Shown one piece after another: positions 11,991 through 21,889 of a stretch of DNA of 64,000 bases (position 1 is its first letter; each line of letters opens with the position of its first letter). A program made the position numbers and the translations under genes. The stretch comes from Protopterus annectens. Its lineage: Eukaryota; Chordata; Ceratodontiformes; Protopteridae. Below the pieces are notes generated by a model. The model had not been told where the DNA came from, made no database searches, and saw only the letters and a program-made list of their open reading frames with translations. The stretch lies in NCBI RefSeq assembly GCF_019279795.1, contig NC_056738.1, positions 474,300,052-474,364,051 of the forward strand, in the 5' to 3' direction.

Positions 11991-12899
11991 AGAATACAAG
12001 ACAATTGCTGCATTACCTTAAGATGTCCAAATCTACCTAGCTGGCAACACTGACATTTGGAAATTGCATCTCTATGCTGTTCAGCACTGTACTATGGTGG
12101 GCTTTTTTAGGATTAAGGATTGGGTTTTTAACAGGAGTCTCCTAGAGTAATTTCTGGGGTTAAGGGCAATATATTATATAGTATTAAGATATAGTAGTGC
12201 TACTCGATAGGCAAACTATTTTCTGGAGTTAAGGGCAAGATGTTATATACTGATAGGACATGGCAATGCTAGATGATGCACAAGCTAGCAGCTCTAAGTT
12301 TAATTCTGTGCAATGCCACTCTGTTTAGCAGGTTTCAGTCCTAATCCTAACTATGTAAGGAAATTTTACTATCTAAGTGTTTGCTATTATAAATCACACT
12401 GTTATCTTACCTCATTTATAGCACAGAAAAAAGCTTAAAAACTGATTATTATGCCCTGCTAGCCAATAAGCAATCATACTTTGGGCTCTCAGGAATGATT
12501 CCCAACTCAGAGAAACCTGGTAAACACCTTCTCTCATAAGATGGATGATCCTGGAATTTCTTAATATAAAATAGTTGGGTGCAAGTCTCCATTACTTCAC
12601 TCTTGAAATATACTTAATCCAAAGTAGTAGAGACATAGAGAAGAGGGAGATGGTTTAGCACCCTCTTCTAAAAGTGCACAAAACAGACAGTGGACTATCT
12701 AGACAGCAAAAGTAGCTCTCAATTGCAACTTAAATAACAAACTACCACCAAACAACTATATCACTGGCTAATTCATCCTTCTGCAAGACAATCGGGAAGC
12801 AAACAGAACCTGAAAAGCCAACAAACAGAAATGACTATTTTTGCCACAAAATTAAATAAATGCTACATGCACTACCCCCTCCCCACCCCCAAGATTCAA
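11991..12899. other. Unassigned DNA with a dispersed repeat
   Basis: No gene is seen. 12,570-12,720 is clearly related to 26,315-26,460: both contain GGGTGCAAGTCTCCATT, GAAATATACTTAA and GTAGAGAAGAGGGAGA-type blocks in order. The repeat class is unknown. Confidence 0.55.
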
Positions 12900-13652
12900 A
12901 TAAGATTTTCATACATTACCATATATTGTGATAGAACAAGTAAAATATGTCTTTGGATAATACAGTCTTACTTCTTGATGTGAGGAACAGCCATATAATC
13001 TGTAACTGTTTTCTGGTCGATTATACTAATCTCATGATTTGGTTGTATAGCAGATGGATATAATTCTTCTGCCTACAAAAGAACCTTCTTCTAGCTTTAT
13101 GGATTTAACTTCTACATTCACGGTTTATATGCTGTATAATCTTACAAAGCCAGGTAACCTGTAAAGTACTTGCTGATCATTAGTAAAACAATAATTTGTG
13201 CTGAGCAGTTCTTACCCAGTTAAACTATAAATGCAGTTTGGGACAAACTAAGTTGTCCTGGTCCCTCAAGTAAGAAGGTAAAGGGGTGTGGGGAGGGTAT
13301 AGAGGTAGAAAGTAAGGTAGTTGGATAGGATAGTGGGTTTGTGGTGGTGAAAGGGTTAAGGAGAGAGGGAGATGTAAAAGGAAGTGAGGTAGAAATAGGT
13401 GGGACTTCTGACAGTTAGGGATTAAAGGACGTAGGCACATTTGGTGTGAGTTGGTGGTGCAGTAACAACTAGCTTACATCCAGACGACCTGTAGGTATCA
13501 TGGATGAAGGTAGGCCCTGAATGGTGGAGAGAGAAGGGGTTAGGTTAACTGGGTCAGTTCCCCCCTTTGGTGTTTTCTAGAGGTTAATTTAAGGGGGGGG
13601 GTGGAGTCTGGGAATATAGTTTGAGCTTACTGGAAGGAAAGGGTGATAGAAT

Positions 13653-13658
<6 letters not shown>

Positions 13659-13696
<38 letters not shown>

Positions 13697-13736
13697 GTTG
13701 GGGGGTGGTCACAAAAAAAAAAAAAAAAAAAAAAAA
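13659..13736 (+). repeat. TG microsatellite and poly-A run in Ngaro leader
   Basis: (TG)n covers 13,659-13,692 and a 24-A run covers 13,713-13,736. A second pure A run lies at 13,956-13,980. The low-complexity reading frames across them are not coding. Confidence 0.9.
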
Positions 13737-13953
13737 GAAAAGAAAATATATATAGATATAACAGTAGTGCTAGGCTTACCTGGGTGTTGAGGTTTTCTTT
13801 GCTCCCTGTCGTCCATGGGTCTCCGGGGGATTTGTCGGGCCTTTTTTGGTGGGGCCATGCGGTCAACTGACATCTGTGGGGGGAGGCTGGGCCTGTCATT
13901 AGCTCTGTCACATAGTAGGCCATTGGTGCCATGCGGTCGGGATAATATAGATA

Positions 13954-13984
<31 letters not shown>

Positions 13985-14082
13985 AGGTGTTCTCTCGGTG
14001 GTCCTGGTAGGCAAAGGGGGGGTCCATCGGTTTAATCTGGTCCCATTAGGTTGGGGGGTAATAGTGGATCACCCCTCATGCT

Positions 14083-14740
14083 CCCTGGTGGGTTCATGGG
14101 TTGGCCGTGTCTGTTTCTGGGGCAAATGGTTCTCCCGGTGGTCGTGGTAGGCTGTAGCATTGGGGGATAGTGGTGGATCATCTCCTCATGTTCCCTGGTG
14201 GGTTCGTGGGCTGCTGTGTCCTTGTAGGTTATCCCGGTGGTTGTGGCAGGTGTTCGGGGGTCCATTGCTGTGTCCAGCTTCATCTGCGTTGGTGGTAGTG
14301 GCGGATTTCTGTTTGTGCTCCCTGGTGGGTTTGTGGGTCTGTCTGTCTTCTCCGGTCATTCCAGCTTCACGATGGCATCACAGTCGTTCAGGTGTCTCTC
14401 CATCCTGGTATTTGGTGGTGATGATGGTGGAATATCTTCTCCCTGGTGGGTTCGTGGGCTGCTGTGTCCTTGTAGGTTATCCCGGTGGTTGTGGCAGGCA
14501 TTTGGGGGTCCATTGTTGTGTCCGGCTTCATCTGCATTGGTGGTAGTGGTAGATTTCTGTTCGTGCTCCCTGGTGGGTTTGTGGGTGTCCGTCTGTCTTC
14601 TCCTGTCATTCCGGCTTCAGGATGGTGTCGTGGTCGTTCAGGTGTCCCTCCATCCTGGTATTTGGTGGTGGTCATGGTGGAATATCTTCTCCGTTCTCCC
14701 TGGTGGTTTAGTGGGTTGCTTCTGCCGTTCTTTCGGCTGT
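14083..14740 (+). repeat. Minisatellite in the Ngaro 5' leader
   Basis: The phrase CCCTGGTGGGTT/TTTAG recurs at 14,083, 14,193, 14,320, 14,441, about 14,568 and 14,698. The basic spacing is about 110-130 bp. A higher-order unit of about 248-257 bp also repeats, because 14,193-14,440 and 14,441-14,697 match throughout (CCTTGTAGGTTATCCCGGTG, TCATCTGCRTTGGTGGTAG). The array sits just before the gag start. It is open in several frames on both strands, but the frames are repeat-driven and I do not call them genes. Confidence 0.85.
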
Positions 14741-14804
14741 TGGGTCAGAGCACCGGTTTGCGCATGTGCACTGCATTACTTAGCCGTTACTGCTATTGAG
14801 TATC

Positions 14805-14819
14805 ATGCTGGGAGGAAAG
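14805..14819 (+). CDS. Candidate first coding exon of Ngaro gag
   Basis: An ATG at 14,805 opens five codons (Met-Leu-Gly-Gly-Lys) that end exactly at a strong donor, AAAG/GTAAGT, at 14,819/14,820. Joined in phase 0 to the acceptor at 15,152, the frame continues into exon 2 without an ATG being needed there. This is inferred from splice signals and frame alone. Confidence 0.55.
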
Positions 14820-15152
14820 GTAAGTGTTTTTAGGCTTGATTGTGTGAAATGGTGATGGGATTGGGTGGCTTGTAGATAGGGATATAGTTAGAGGGACAGG
14901 ATTAATTCATTAATTATTAATACATTTTTTTATATAGATAGATACACATGGGGAGGGATATTAATAGAGGATATTCTAGGGTTAGGTAGGTGTGCAAATG
15001 GTAGGAGGTGTGGCTGACACAGTGGTTGAAAAGTGAAGTATGGGCAGGCAGGGGTAAGTTAAGGTGCGGGGGCAAGGCAATACTAAGGGTTGGGTGGGAG
15101 TAGGGCAGTCAGGCTTATAGAATAGTTTTAATATTTTGTTTCTCTTTTACAG
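14820..15152 (+). other. Candidate spliceosomal intron in Ngaro
   Basis: A 333-nt interval bounded by GTAAGT (14,820) and a polypyrimidine acceptor TTTCTCTTTTACAG ending at 15,152. The interval has in-frame stops, while the sequence after it opens a coherent Gag-like frame. Introns have been reported in tyrosine-recombinase retroelements, as I recall. Confidence 0.6.
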
Positions 15153-16430
15153 TTGGCCAAATTACCAGAGCTAAGGCAGAGGTGGCAAGCAATTGTGGCC
15201 CAAGTGGAGGAGTTGTTCCAGGAGGCGGCAACATCGGAGGTGGTACAGGAACCTGAATAGACCCCAGGTCGGAAGAGGCGACGCACAGCAGTGAGAACCC
15301 CAGCTGGAGGGAAAAATCAACAGGCATCGCAGCAGGTGGTAGCAGTGGAGACACCGGTTCCCAGTAAGTCGCAAGACGAAGGTGCAGGTAATGGTTTTAC
15401 TATGGCAGCATTGTTGGGGGAGCTAGGTGTTGAGGATTGTGGGGGGGGGATGATGACTTGCCAATTGGGGATCTTGGGGGTGGTGTGCAATGGATAGAGG
15501 AGGTGCAGAAGCAACTAGCACAGGATGCCAGGTACCCAGTTAGAGATGTGATGGGGGGGCGGTGGGTTCCAGGGACAGTTCAGTCTTGGGCTTGGAGGTA
15601 GGCTCTAATTTTGGGCTGTGGCCGGGGGACTGGTTGGCTACCCAATCTTTGGGGCAGGGGACAGGAGCAGTTTTCCTGACTTCGCACATTCCGGGTTCGG
15701 TTAAGGAAAAAATTTGGAAAGGGGAGTATGTGGATTTGTTTGAGCTGATCGATGTGGAAGGTGTCCAATGGCTAGTGGAAGCAGAGTTCTCTAATAGCAA
15801 GGACTTGTTGGCAGCTTTAGCAGCATTGGGAAGGCAGAGGGTACGTAAGCTTCACCCTAGGACATGGGATAATTGGGTGGTTGGCTTTATTTATTTTATG
15901 GCAGTGCAGCTGGAGAAGGACGGGTCTTTGGCCCTGCTGCTGCTAGGCAATTTCTTTACCATTCGTGAGGTGCAACGGTTAAGGCCGGGTAATGCTTGGC
16001 TCTGGTATGATCAGTGTTTCCGCAAATGAAGGCTGTGGACCAGTCACTTCATTGGGAGGTGCGTCATCCAGATCTATGGTTGGCTACAATGATGGATAGT
16101 TATGGGGGCTTTAACAGAAGGTTGAGTGGGCTGGAAACAGCGGGTGTGTGTTGGTCATTTAATAGTGGCTCCTGTTCATGGGGGGGTGCAAATTTGCCCA
16201 CATTTTTTCGAGATGTGGAGGGGGTCATTCAGCCACTGGCTGTGGTCGGCAGGATTTGTCCTGGAACTCTAATGTTATGGGTCGTAAGGGTGGATGTGGT
16301 GGACAAGGCTTTCAGCCAGCCCAGGGGAGGGGTAATTTTTGTGGGTCCCAGGGATATGGACTCGGGTTCTTTAGAGGCAATAGAGGAAGGGGTGCCGTTC
16401 CTTATTAAGATGGAGGTTGTCTGGGGTATA
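15153..16430 (+). pseudogene. Ngaro Gag-like protein (broken)
   Basis: From 15,153 the frame reads LAKLPELRQRWQAIVAQVEE, a likely amphipathic helix, then a basic stretch (RKRRR). It has a stop at about 15,258 and a slip in the G-run near 15,440. The core domain follows at 15,562-16,029: IPGSVKEKIWKGEYVDLFEL, then WDNWVVGFIYFMAV and GNAWLWYDQCFRK. A further slip at about 16,020 leads to CWSFNSGSCSWGG. The zinc-knuckle pattern continues in a third frame as CKFAHIFSRCGGGHSATGC (16,184-16,240), followed by a Gly-rich tail. The order and motifs match DIRS/Ngaro Gag. At least three disruptions make it inactive. Confidence 0.82.
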
Positions 16431-16552
16431 CTTCATCAGTTTCCTGGTTTGGCCATCAAAGAGGAGATAATACAAGGATTTCAAGGGGGGTTTCCTATTA
16501 AGTCCACTGTGGGAAGGGGTGGGAGTGTTGCAAGAATTTACGATCTGTTCAA

Positions 16553-17945
16553 GGTAAAGAGGACATCTTGGAGGCTTTACTGGAGAAAGAGTGTAGGGTG
16601 GGGTGGTTATTGTGTCCTTTTGACAGTCTGCCTTTTAGTGCTTACAGGGTCTCGCCTTTGGGGTTGGTGCCGAATAAGTGAGAAGGGGAATTCAGAGTGA
16701 TACATCACTTGTCTTATCCGGAAGGGAATTCAGTAAATTATTTTATTGCAGAAGAGGAGGTTAGGGTGCATTACGCTTCCTTAGATGATGTGATTAGGGA
16801 ATTTAGGGAGCCATGATTGGTTAAGGTCGACATTGAGTCGGCTTTTCGATTGTTGCCTATTAGGAGTGAGGATTGGCCACTACTGGGGATGCGGGTAGGA
16901 GATAAGTACTACTTTGATAAAGCTATGCCTATGGGTTGTTCAGTGGCATGTGTGACTTTTGAGAAGTTCAGTACGGTATTGCACTGGATTTGGCAGCAGA
17001 AAGTGGGGACTCAAAAGGCAATGCATTATTTAGATGACATTTTGTTGATGGACGAAGGAAGGGTAGGAGTACAGGAGGGTTTGTGGGAGTTTATGATTAT
17101 GTGTGAGGAGTTAGGGGTACCATTGGCTCAGCATAAGATGGAGGGTCCGGCAAAGGCATTAGAATTTCTGGGATTAACAGTTGATGCGGAGCAGGGACTG
17201 TGTTGTTTACCAGAGAATAAAATAGAGAGGCTTAGGTCGGTGATATGTTCGGTGTTGGGTAAGGATAAGATTCAGATTCATTCAGCTATGGAGTTGCTTG
17301 GGCTTTTGAATTTTGCCTGTCGAGCGGTGCACCCAGGGCGAGCTTTTTGCAGGTCACTGTCTTATTTGCTAAAACTGGGTAAGAGCAAACACCATTGGGT
17401 TAGGTTAACCCAACTGGTGCGGGAGGACTTGGTGTTGTGGAATTGGTTTTTGCAACAATTTAATGGGATATCTTTTTGGCAGTCAGACTGGGTGGGGCAG
17501 GAGGAACTTCAGTTGTTTACAGATACAGCTGGGGGTGCTGGCATGGCGGGCCTATTTCGGGGGTCGGTGGTTTGCGGCTGAATGGCCTCGGGATTGGGAG
17601 GAGGTATAGAAGCGGAATGTTGTGTTTCTAGAGTTGATGCCTATATGGACAGCTTCGGTGGTGTGGAAGGAACAATTGAGGGGCAAACATGTAGTTTTTC
17701 ACTCTGACAATATGGCTGTAATTAGGGTATTGCAAAAGAAGACAGCTAAGTCAGGCTTGTTATTGTTGGTATTACGTAAATTGGTTTTGCAGAGCCTTTT
17801 AATAAATTTTTCTTTTATAGGAGTGCATGTGCCTGGCATAAGGAATGAGATTGCTGATAGCTTGTCCCAATTTCAGTTTTGCAGGTTTCAAGGGTTGGTT
17901 CCATGGGCAGAGGAGATGCCAGAAATCCTGCAAGAGGAGGTGTAG
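16553..17945 (+). pseudogene. Ngaro reverse transcriptase and RNase H (broken)
   Basis: The RT frame starts near EDILEALLEKE (16,556) and continues as FSAYRVSPLGLVPNK, FRVIHHLSYPEGNSVN, VKVDIESAFRLLPI, MPMGCSVACVTFEKFS and the catalytic MHYLDDILLMD (about 17,021). Stops lie at about 16,679 (TGA) and 16,814 (TGA). RNase H follows: LQLFTDTAGGAG (about 17,510), then, after a frameshift at about 17,580, HSDNMAVIRVLQKK (about 17,700) and HVPGIRNEIADSLS (about 17,825). YLDD with this RNase H layout is typical of DIRS/Ngaro rather than LINEs. Confidence 0.9.
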
Positions 17946-18816
17946 AATCTTGGGTCGATGTAGCCAGGTGGTTGGTACGGCATTCCTGGGCCCCTTCTAC
18001 AAGGAAGGCGTATGGTAAAGCTCTTTCTGATTTTAATCACCTTTTTTGCAGCTGTCAGAGGAGGAAGGGGTATGTTCGGAGGAATTACTACTGCGATATG
18101 TAGTTCATGCTTGGGGGTTAGGCAAGGCTTTGCAGATGGTTAAGGTGGATTTGGCTGCAATTAGCATTTTCACTAAGGTAGCTGGGTTGCAGGATTTCAC
18201 TAAGTCTTGGACATTAGGGCGTATGTTGAGGGGTTGGGGGAGAATGGTGGTGGAATGTAAGGATATTCAATGGCCGCTTATGAGGGTTATATTGAAAGTT
18301 TTGTTGAAAGGGTTAGGTTTGTTGCAAAAGGGGTCTCTGGATTATTTTATGTGGGGTACGTTATGTACATGGTTATATTTTGGCACTTTTTGTATTTCGG
18401 AGTTGTTAGATTCGTTAAGTTGGAAGGATGTCATTATAGGGGAGGGCGAGGTTACTATTGCATTAAGGAGGAGTAAGACAGATCAGTTGGGTAGAGGATG
18501 TGTGGTGGTGCTTAAAACTGACAATAATCCTTGCATTTGTCCAGTAATGTGGGCAAAAGAATTTATGAGGAGGCGGAAGGGGAGTGTGGATCAGTTAATT
18601 TTTTGTTCAGTGGATGGGAATGTGGTATCCAGTAGTAGATTCATAACTTTGGTGAGGAAGGTTTTACATTGTATGGGATATCTGGTGGAAAGGTTTGCAG
18701 CTCACTCATTCAGGATAGGTAGAGCTTCAGATTTAGCTAGAGAGGGTAGTTTCATTGAATTGATTAAAAGAGTGGGGAGGTGGTCTTCAAATGCATTTTT
18801 GTCTTATATTAGATAA
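17946..18816 (+). pseudogene. Ngaro tyrosine recombinase
   Basis: An N-terminal SAM-like part (WLVRHSWAPSTRKAYGKALSDF at about 17,970) is followed after a frame change at about 18,046 by the catalytic core. The core has ALRRSKTDQLGRG (about 18,460), HSFRIGRASDLAREG (H-x-x-R box, about 18,705) and VGRWSSNAFLSYIR with the candidate nucleophile Tyr near the end (about 18,805). The recombinase integrates the circular DNA copy, which explains the absence of a DDE integrase. The last 256 codons are uninterrupted, so damage is limited to one frameshift. Confidence 0.9.
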
Positions 18817-18857
18817 GTTGTGGTCTGATTATTAATTTTTCTTCTTTACTTTTAGGG

Positions 18858-19430
18858 AAGCACATTATCATCTTGGGGCATTCGTACATCCACTGGGCAG
18901 AGAAGCGTGCTTTAGTTAGGGATGATGGGGTAAATTCGGGTTTAGCAAATTTAGGGTGGTCAGTGTCCTGGCATGGTGTTAGGGGTCTTAGGTGGGATGG
19001 GTTGTTGCATGAATTTGAGAGGGCTAAACTGAAAGTGGGTTGTCCTTGTATACTAGTCATTCATTTAGGGGGCAATGACTTGACCATTGTTTCTAAAAAT
19101 CAATTAGTGGACATTATGCTGCGGGATTTGATGAGATTACAGGCATTGTACCCCAGTATGGAAATTGTGTGGTCAGAGTTGGTTCTATGTTTGTGTTGGA
19201 GGGCTGCATATAGTTATAGGGTGATTGAAAGGGTCAGAAGGTGTGTTAATCAAAGGCTGGCTAGGCAATTAAGGATTTTGGGGATGCATACTATTGACCA
19301 TAGAGATTTTGGGGATGGAGAAGAGTCTTGGTATCGAACGGATGGAGTACACCTTAATGACATGGGACTGGATTTTTTTAATTTGCATCTGAAACTCTTT
19401 TTGGAGGATATGATTGCGGCTAGGGTTTAG
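18858..19430 (+). CDS. Ngaro SGNH/GDSL-type hydrolase
   Basis: The frame is uninterrupted from about 18,858 to a stop at 19,428. The blocks are IIILGHSYIHWA (Ser block, GHS rather than GDS), VIHLGGNDLT (GxND block), and YRTDGVHLNDMGLDFF (DxxH block), giving the complete Ser-Asn-Asp-His set of the SGNH fold. There is no ATG at its start. It follows the recombinase by about 43 nt with an acceptor-like CTTCTTTACTTTTAG ending at 18,855. The recombinase end (TTAGATAAGT) looks like a mutated donor, so it may be a spliced 3' exon of one polyprotein. The exact phase does not fit perfectly. Its role in the element life cycle is unknown. Confidence 0.82.
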   Translation, partial: KHIIILGHSYIHWAEKRALVRDDGVNSGLANLGWSVSWHGVRGLRWDGLLHEFERAKLKVGCPCILVIHLGGNDLTIVSKNQLVDIMLRDLMRLQALYPSMEIVWSELVLCLCWRAAYSYRVIERVRRCVNQRLARQLRILGMHTIDHRDFGDGEESWYRTDGVHLNDMGLDFFNLHLKLFLEDMIAARV

Positions 19431-19544
19431 GAGGGGGAACAGCCTGGGATCAGGCTGGTGGTGGAGAAGAGGGACAGGATTGTCCTCTTCTGTCCCCCCT
19501 CTAAAGAAGGTGGTTATTGGTTAATGGTTTGGTATGGTGGTGAG

Positions 19545-19674
19545 GTGAGTAGGTACGCTGCCTCTTTATGTGAGTGAGTAGGTATGCTGTCCCAGTGGAG
19601 GAGGTATCAGGGTGAGTAGGTATGCTGCCCTGAGGTAAAGTTCATCCAGGGTGAGTGGTGACGCTGCCCTGAGA
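19545..19674 (+). repeat. Short tandem repeat in Ngaro 3' UTR
   Basis: GTGAGTAGGTAYGCTG recurs at 19,545, 19,574 and 19,612, with a weaker fourth unit at 19,651 (spacings 29, 38 and 39 bp). Confidence 0.85.
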
Positions 19675-19742
19675 TCATCATTGCTGAGGAAGATAACTAA
19701 TGTTGGTTTTATGTGTATATAGTTCATTGTATAATGCAATTT

Positions 19743-19748
19743 AATAAA
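19743..19748 (+). terminator. Candidate Ngaro polyadenylation signal
   Basis: AATAAA lies 55 bp before the inferred right end of the element. Confidence 0.5.
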
Positions 19749-21889
19749 GGTCGTCAAATGTCTTTATGTGTTTGGTGTGGTTATTTAAAGGCGGGATGGG
19801 ACAATGTAACTTTAAACAAAAAAATATGCATTTTAACAGGAAAGAAAATAAAGTCATTTTGATTGCAGGGCACATTTTTTCCTAAGCGGTTGCTGTTGGT
19901 TGCCACCTGTCCCTCTTAGCACAGGACAAACTTGATATGTGTAGTTGTATACTGAGAGGGGAAGAAGACAAGAAAGATGTCCACTGTCCTGATTTTGTAC
20001 AAGAAACATATTTTGAGAATTTTCTTCTATCTATTAGATTAAATTACGATACTACATTTTAAACACCTTAGCATGATACACATAATCATAGACTACTAAA
20101 ATTCCATAACAAATATCTCTTATTTTCACACTGAAGTAAAATAGTCTTTGCATTACTTGAGAACATGGCTTGTATTGTAAAATATCAGGTTTCCATAAGA
20201 AATGCCCCACTTTAGGCCTCTGCAAATGTGGCAACTTTTGACAATATCAAAATAGGAGGAACATTCTAACTTCATCACTTCAGTAACTTAATGAGACAAA
20301 AAGACTAGAGAAAAAACACCTAGAGTAATATGTAGGATAAAGTATAGAACAGCTGAATTAGCAGGAAAAAGAACGTTGATTATTATCTCTATAAATCTTG
20401 ACACTATTTGTGGTTGTGTAATCCCTAGTTAGTATCCAAGAAGTATAGTACAGTTGTATACAAGACTACAAACAACTCATGAGCGTTATCCAACAGACAT
20501 GAAATCAATACAATCAGTCAACTAAGGTAAAATTAAACTGGACACTTCCTTTAATCAGACTACAGTTACCAAACTACCCCTAGAAATAACTCGTTTGCTG
20601 TTGCTTACTCATGGCAGGATCTGTGCACTGACACATTTGAGGGGTAGTAGCACAAAAGAACGTCACTTAACCTTGTGCACATACCAGCATGATGTGTATC
20701 TCCATGATCTTTACCAGGAGAATCACATCATAATAAAAGACAAATTAAATAATCATCAATTTCTTTAAAATAGACACATTTTATACTGACAGATAATCTA
20801 AACTCATTCAGAACCATGTACTTTGCAGAATAAAATTACTTTAATTATTTGATGTGCTGCTTTCCATAGTAATTTATTATTTATCTTTCATGACTTGTCA
20901 CTGCTCTGCTGTTTCATACATTTTCCTAGGATGTATTTTTGTTCCTTAGCTGTAATCATCAGACAAGAATGATTGTTCTATCATTTCAGTATACTCTTGA
21001 TCAGGTCTAATGTCTGAGTGCTAACCAGTATGTTTTAAAACACCAGACCTGTGTGTATTCAAGACGACTTTCTTCTCAGTGGTACTTTACAAGATACATA
21101 TTTTAAAAAAAGTCCAAACTCAGGCATAAATGACACACTAATTATTTTCAGACAGCAAACTTTTCATTCATTTTGTAGAGTGGGTTATATATACTAACAT
21201 ACCAGATGGCACATCTGGTTATGACTTACTACCTTGCTGTGCTGGCCAAGTAACTTTTTTGTTGTCAATAATTCTACAGTAATACATATTAAGATTCTGT
21301 GACCAGTATATTTTCTGTGATTTTGTTACATTTCAAAACACATTTGAAGTGCTGTGCTTTCTTTACAGACAAGTCCTGTTCCTGGACATTTTTAAATTTT
21401 GAACTAAGAAGCTCAAAGACAGAACTATTTCTCTAGATGTCATCTGAAATCATCAACAGAAGAACACAAGACCACAATCGCCTGGGTAACTGTTCTTAGG
21501 AAGAAACTGTCAAAACGTTTAATGTTTTCCTTCTTTACAACTTCAGATTGGAGGCTAACAGGTGAACATTTTTAACAGCTGGGTCAAATCATTTCCAAGT
21601 GCCACGTAAATGTTAACATCTTTAGAACAGTTAGTTATATGGTTTGTTTAAAAAAGAAGAAAAACATGAAAGGTTTCCTAGACATGTTTGCTAAATTAAC
21701 GATTTTCCAGTACGATTAAAACAGAAATGTATTTATTTTCACTAGTTTTCTTAACATACAAGTGAAGATAAAAAAAGAGAGAACTATAACACAAACATAA
21801 TCTAGCTGAAACTGTTCAATTCTTTTCTATATTAAAAATTTTTGGATTAAAACATGAACAGATTATCATCAGTTATGGCTCATGTAAAT

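Larger units (their letters stand above)
13240..19804 (+). mobile_element. Ngaro-type tyrosine-recombinase retrotransposon
   Basis: The gene order is Gag with a C-rich knuckle, RT-RNase H, tyrosine recombinase, then SGNH hydrolase, with no protease or integrase. That is the Ngaro group of the DIRS order. Boundaries come from comparison with B and C: host-like sequence stops at about 13,239 and resumes at about 19,805. Both edges carry GGGACAA (13,240-13,246; 19,798-19,804). The 5' edge also forms a GGACAA/TTGTCC hairpin. A similar block (GGGACAGGATTGTCC, then TCCC...AAGAAGG) recurs at about 19,468-19,510 and may be the internal A2 copy of the split direct repeats typical of Ngaro. Frameshifts and stops make this copy defective. 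Confidence 0.88.

Noticed and set aside
13815-14833. Overlapping long frames on both strands at 13.8-14.8 kb
   Set aside because: They arise from poly-A runs and the Ngaro leader minisatellite and show no domain or start context. The real gag frame begins later.
15291-15800. Minus-strand proline-rich frames over the Ngaro gag
   Set aside because: They are antisense shadows of the gag region with no supporting motifs.
18858-19430. A host lysophospholipase/esterase gene
   Set aside because: It lies inside the Ngaro boundaries directly after the recombinase and has no ATG or promoter of its own.
19545-19674. A CRISPR-like array
   Set aside because: Units are short (about 16 bp) with uneven 13-23 bp spacing in a vertebrate retroelement UTR.
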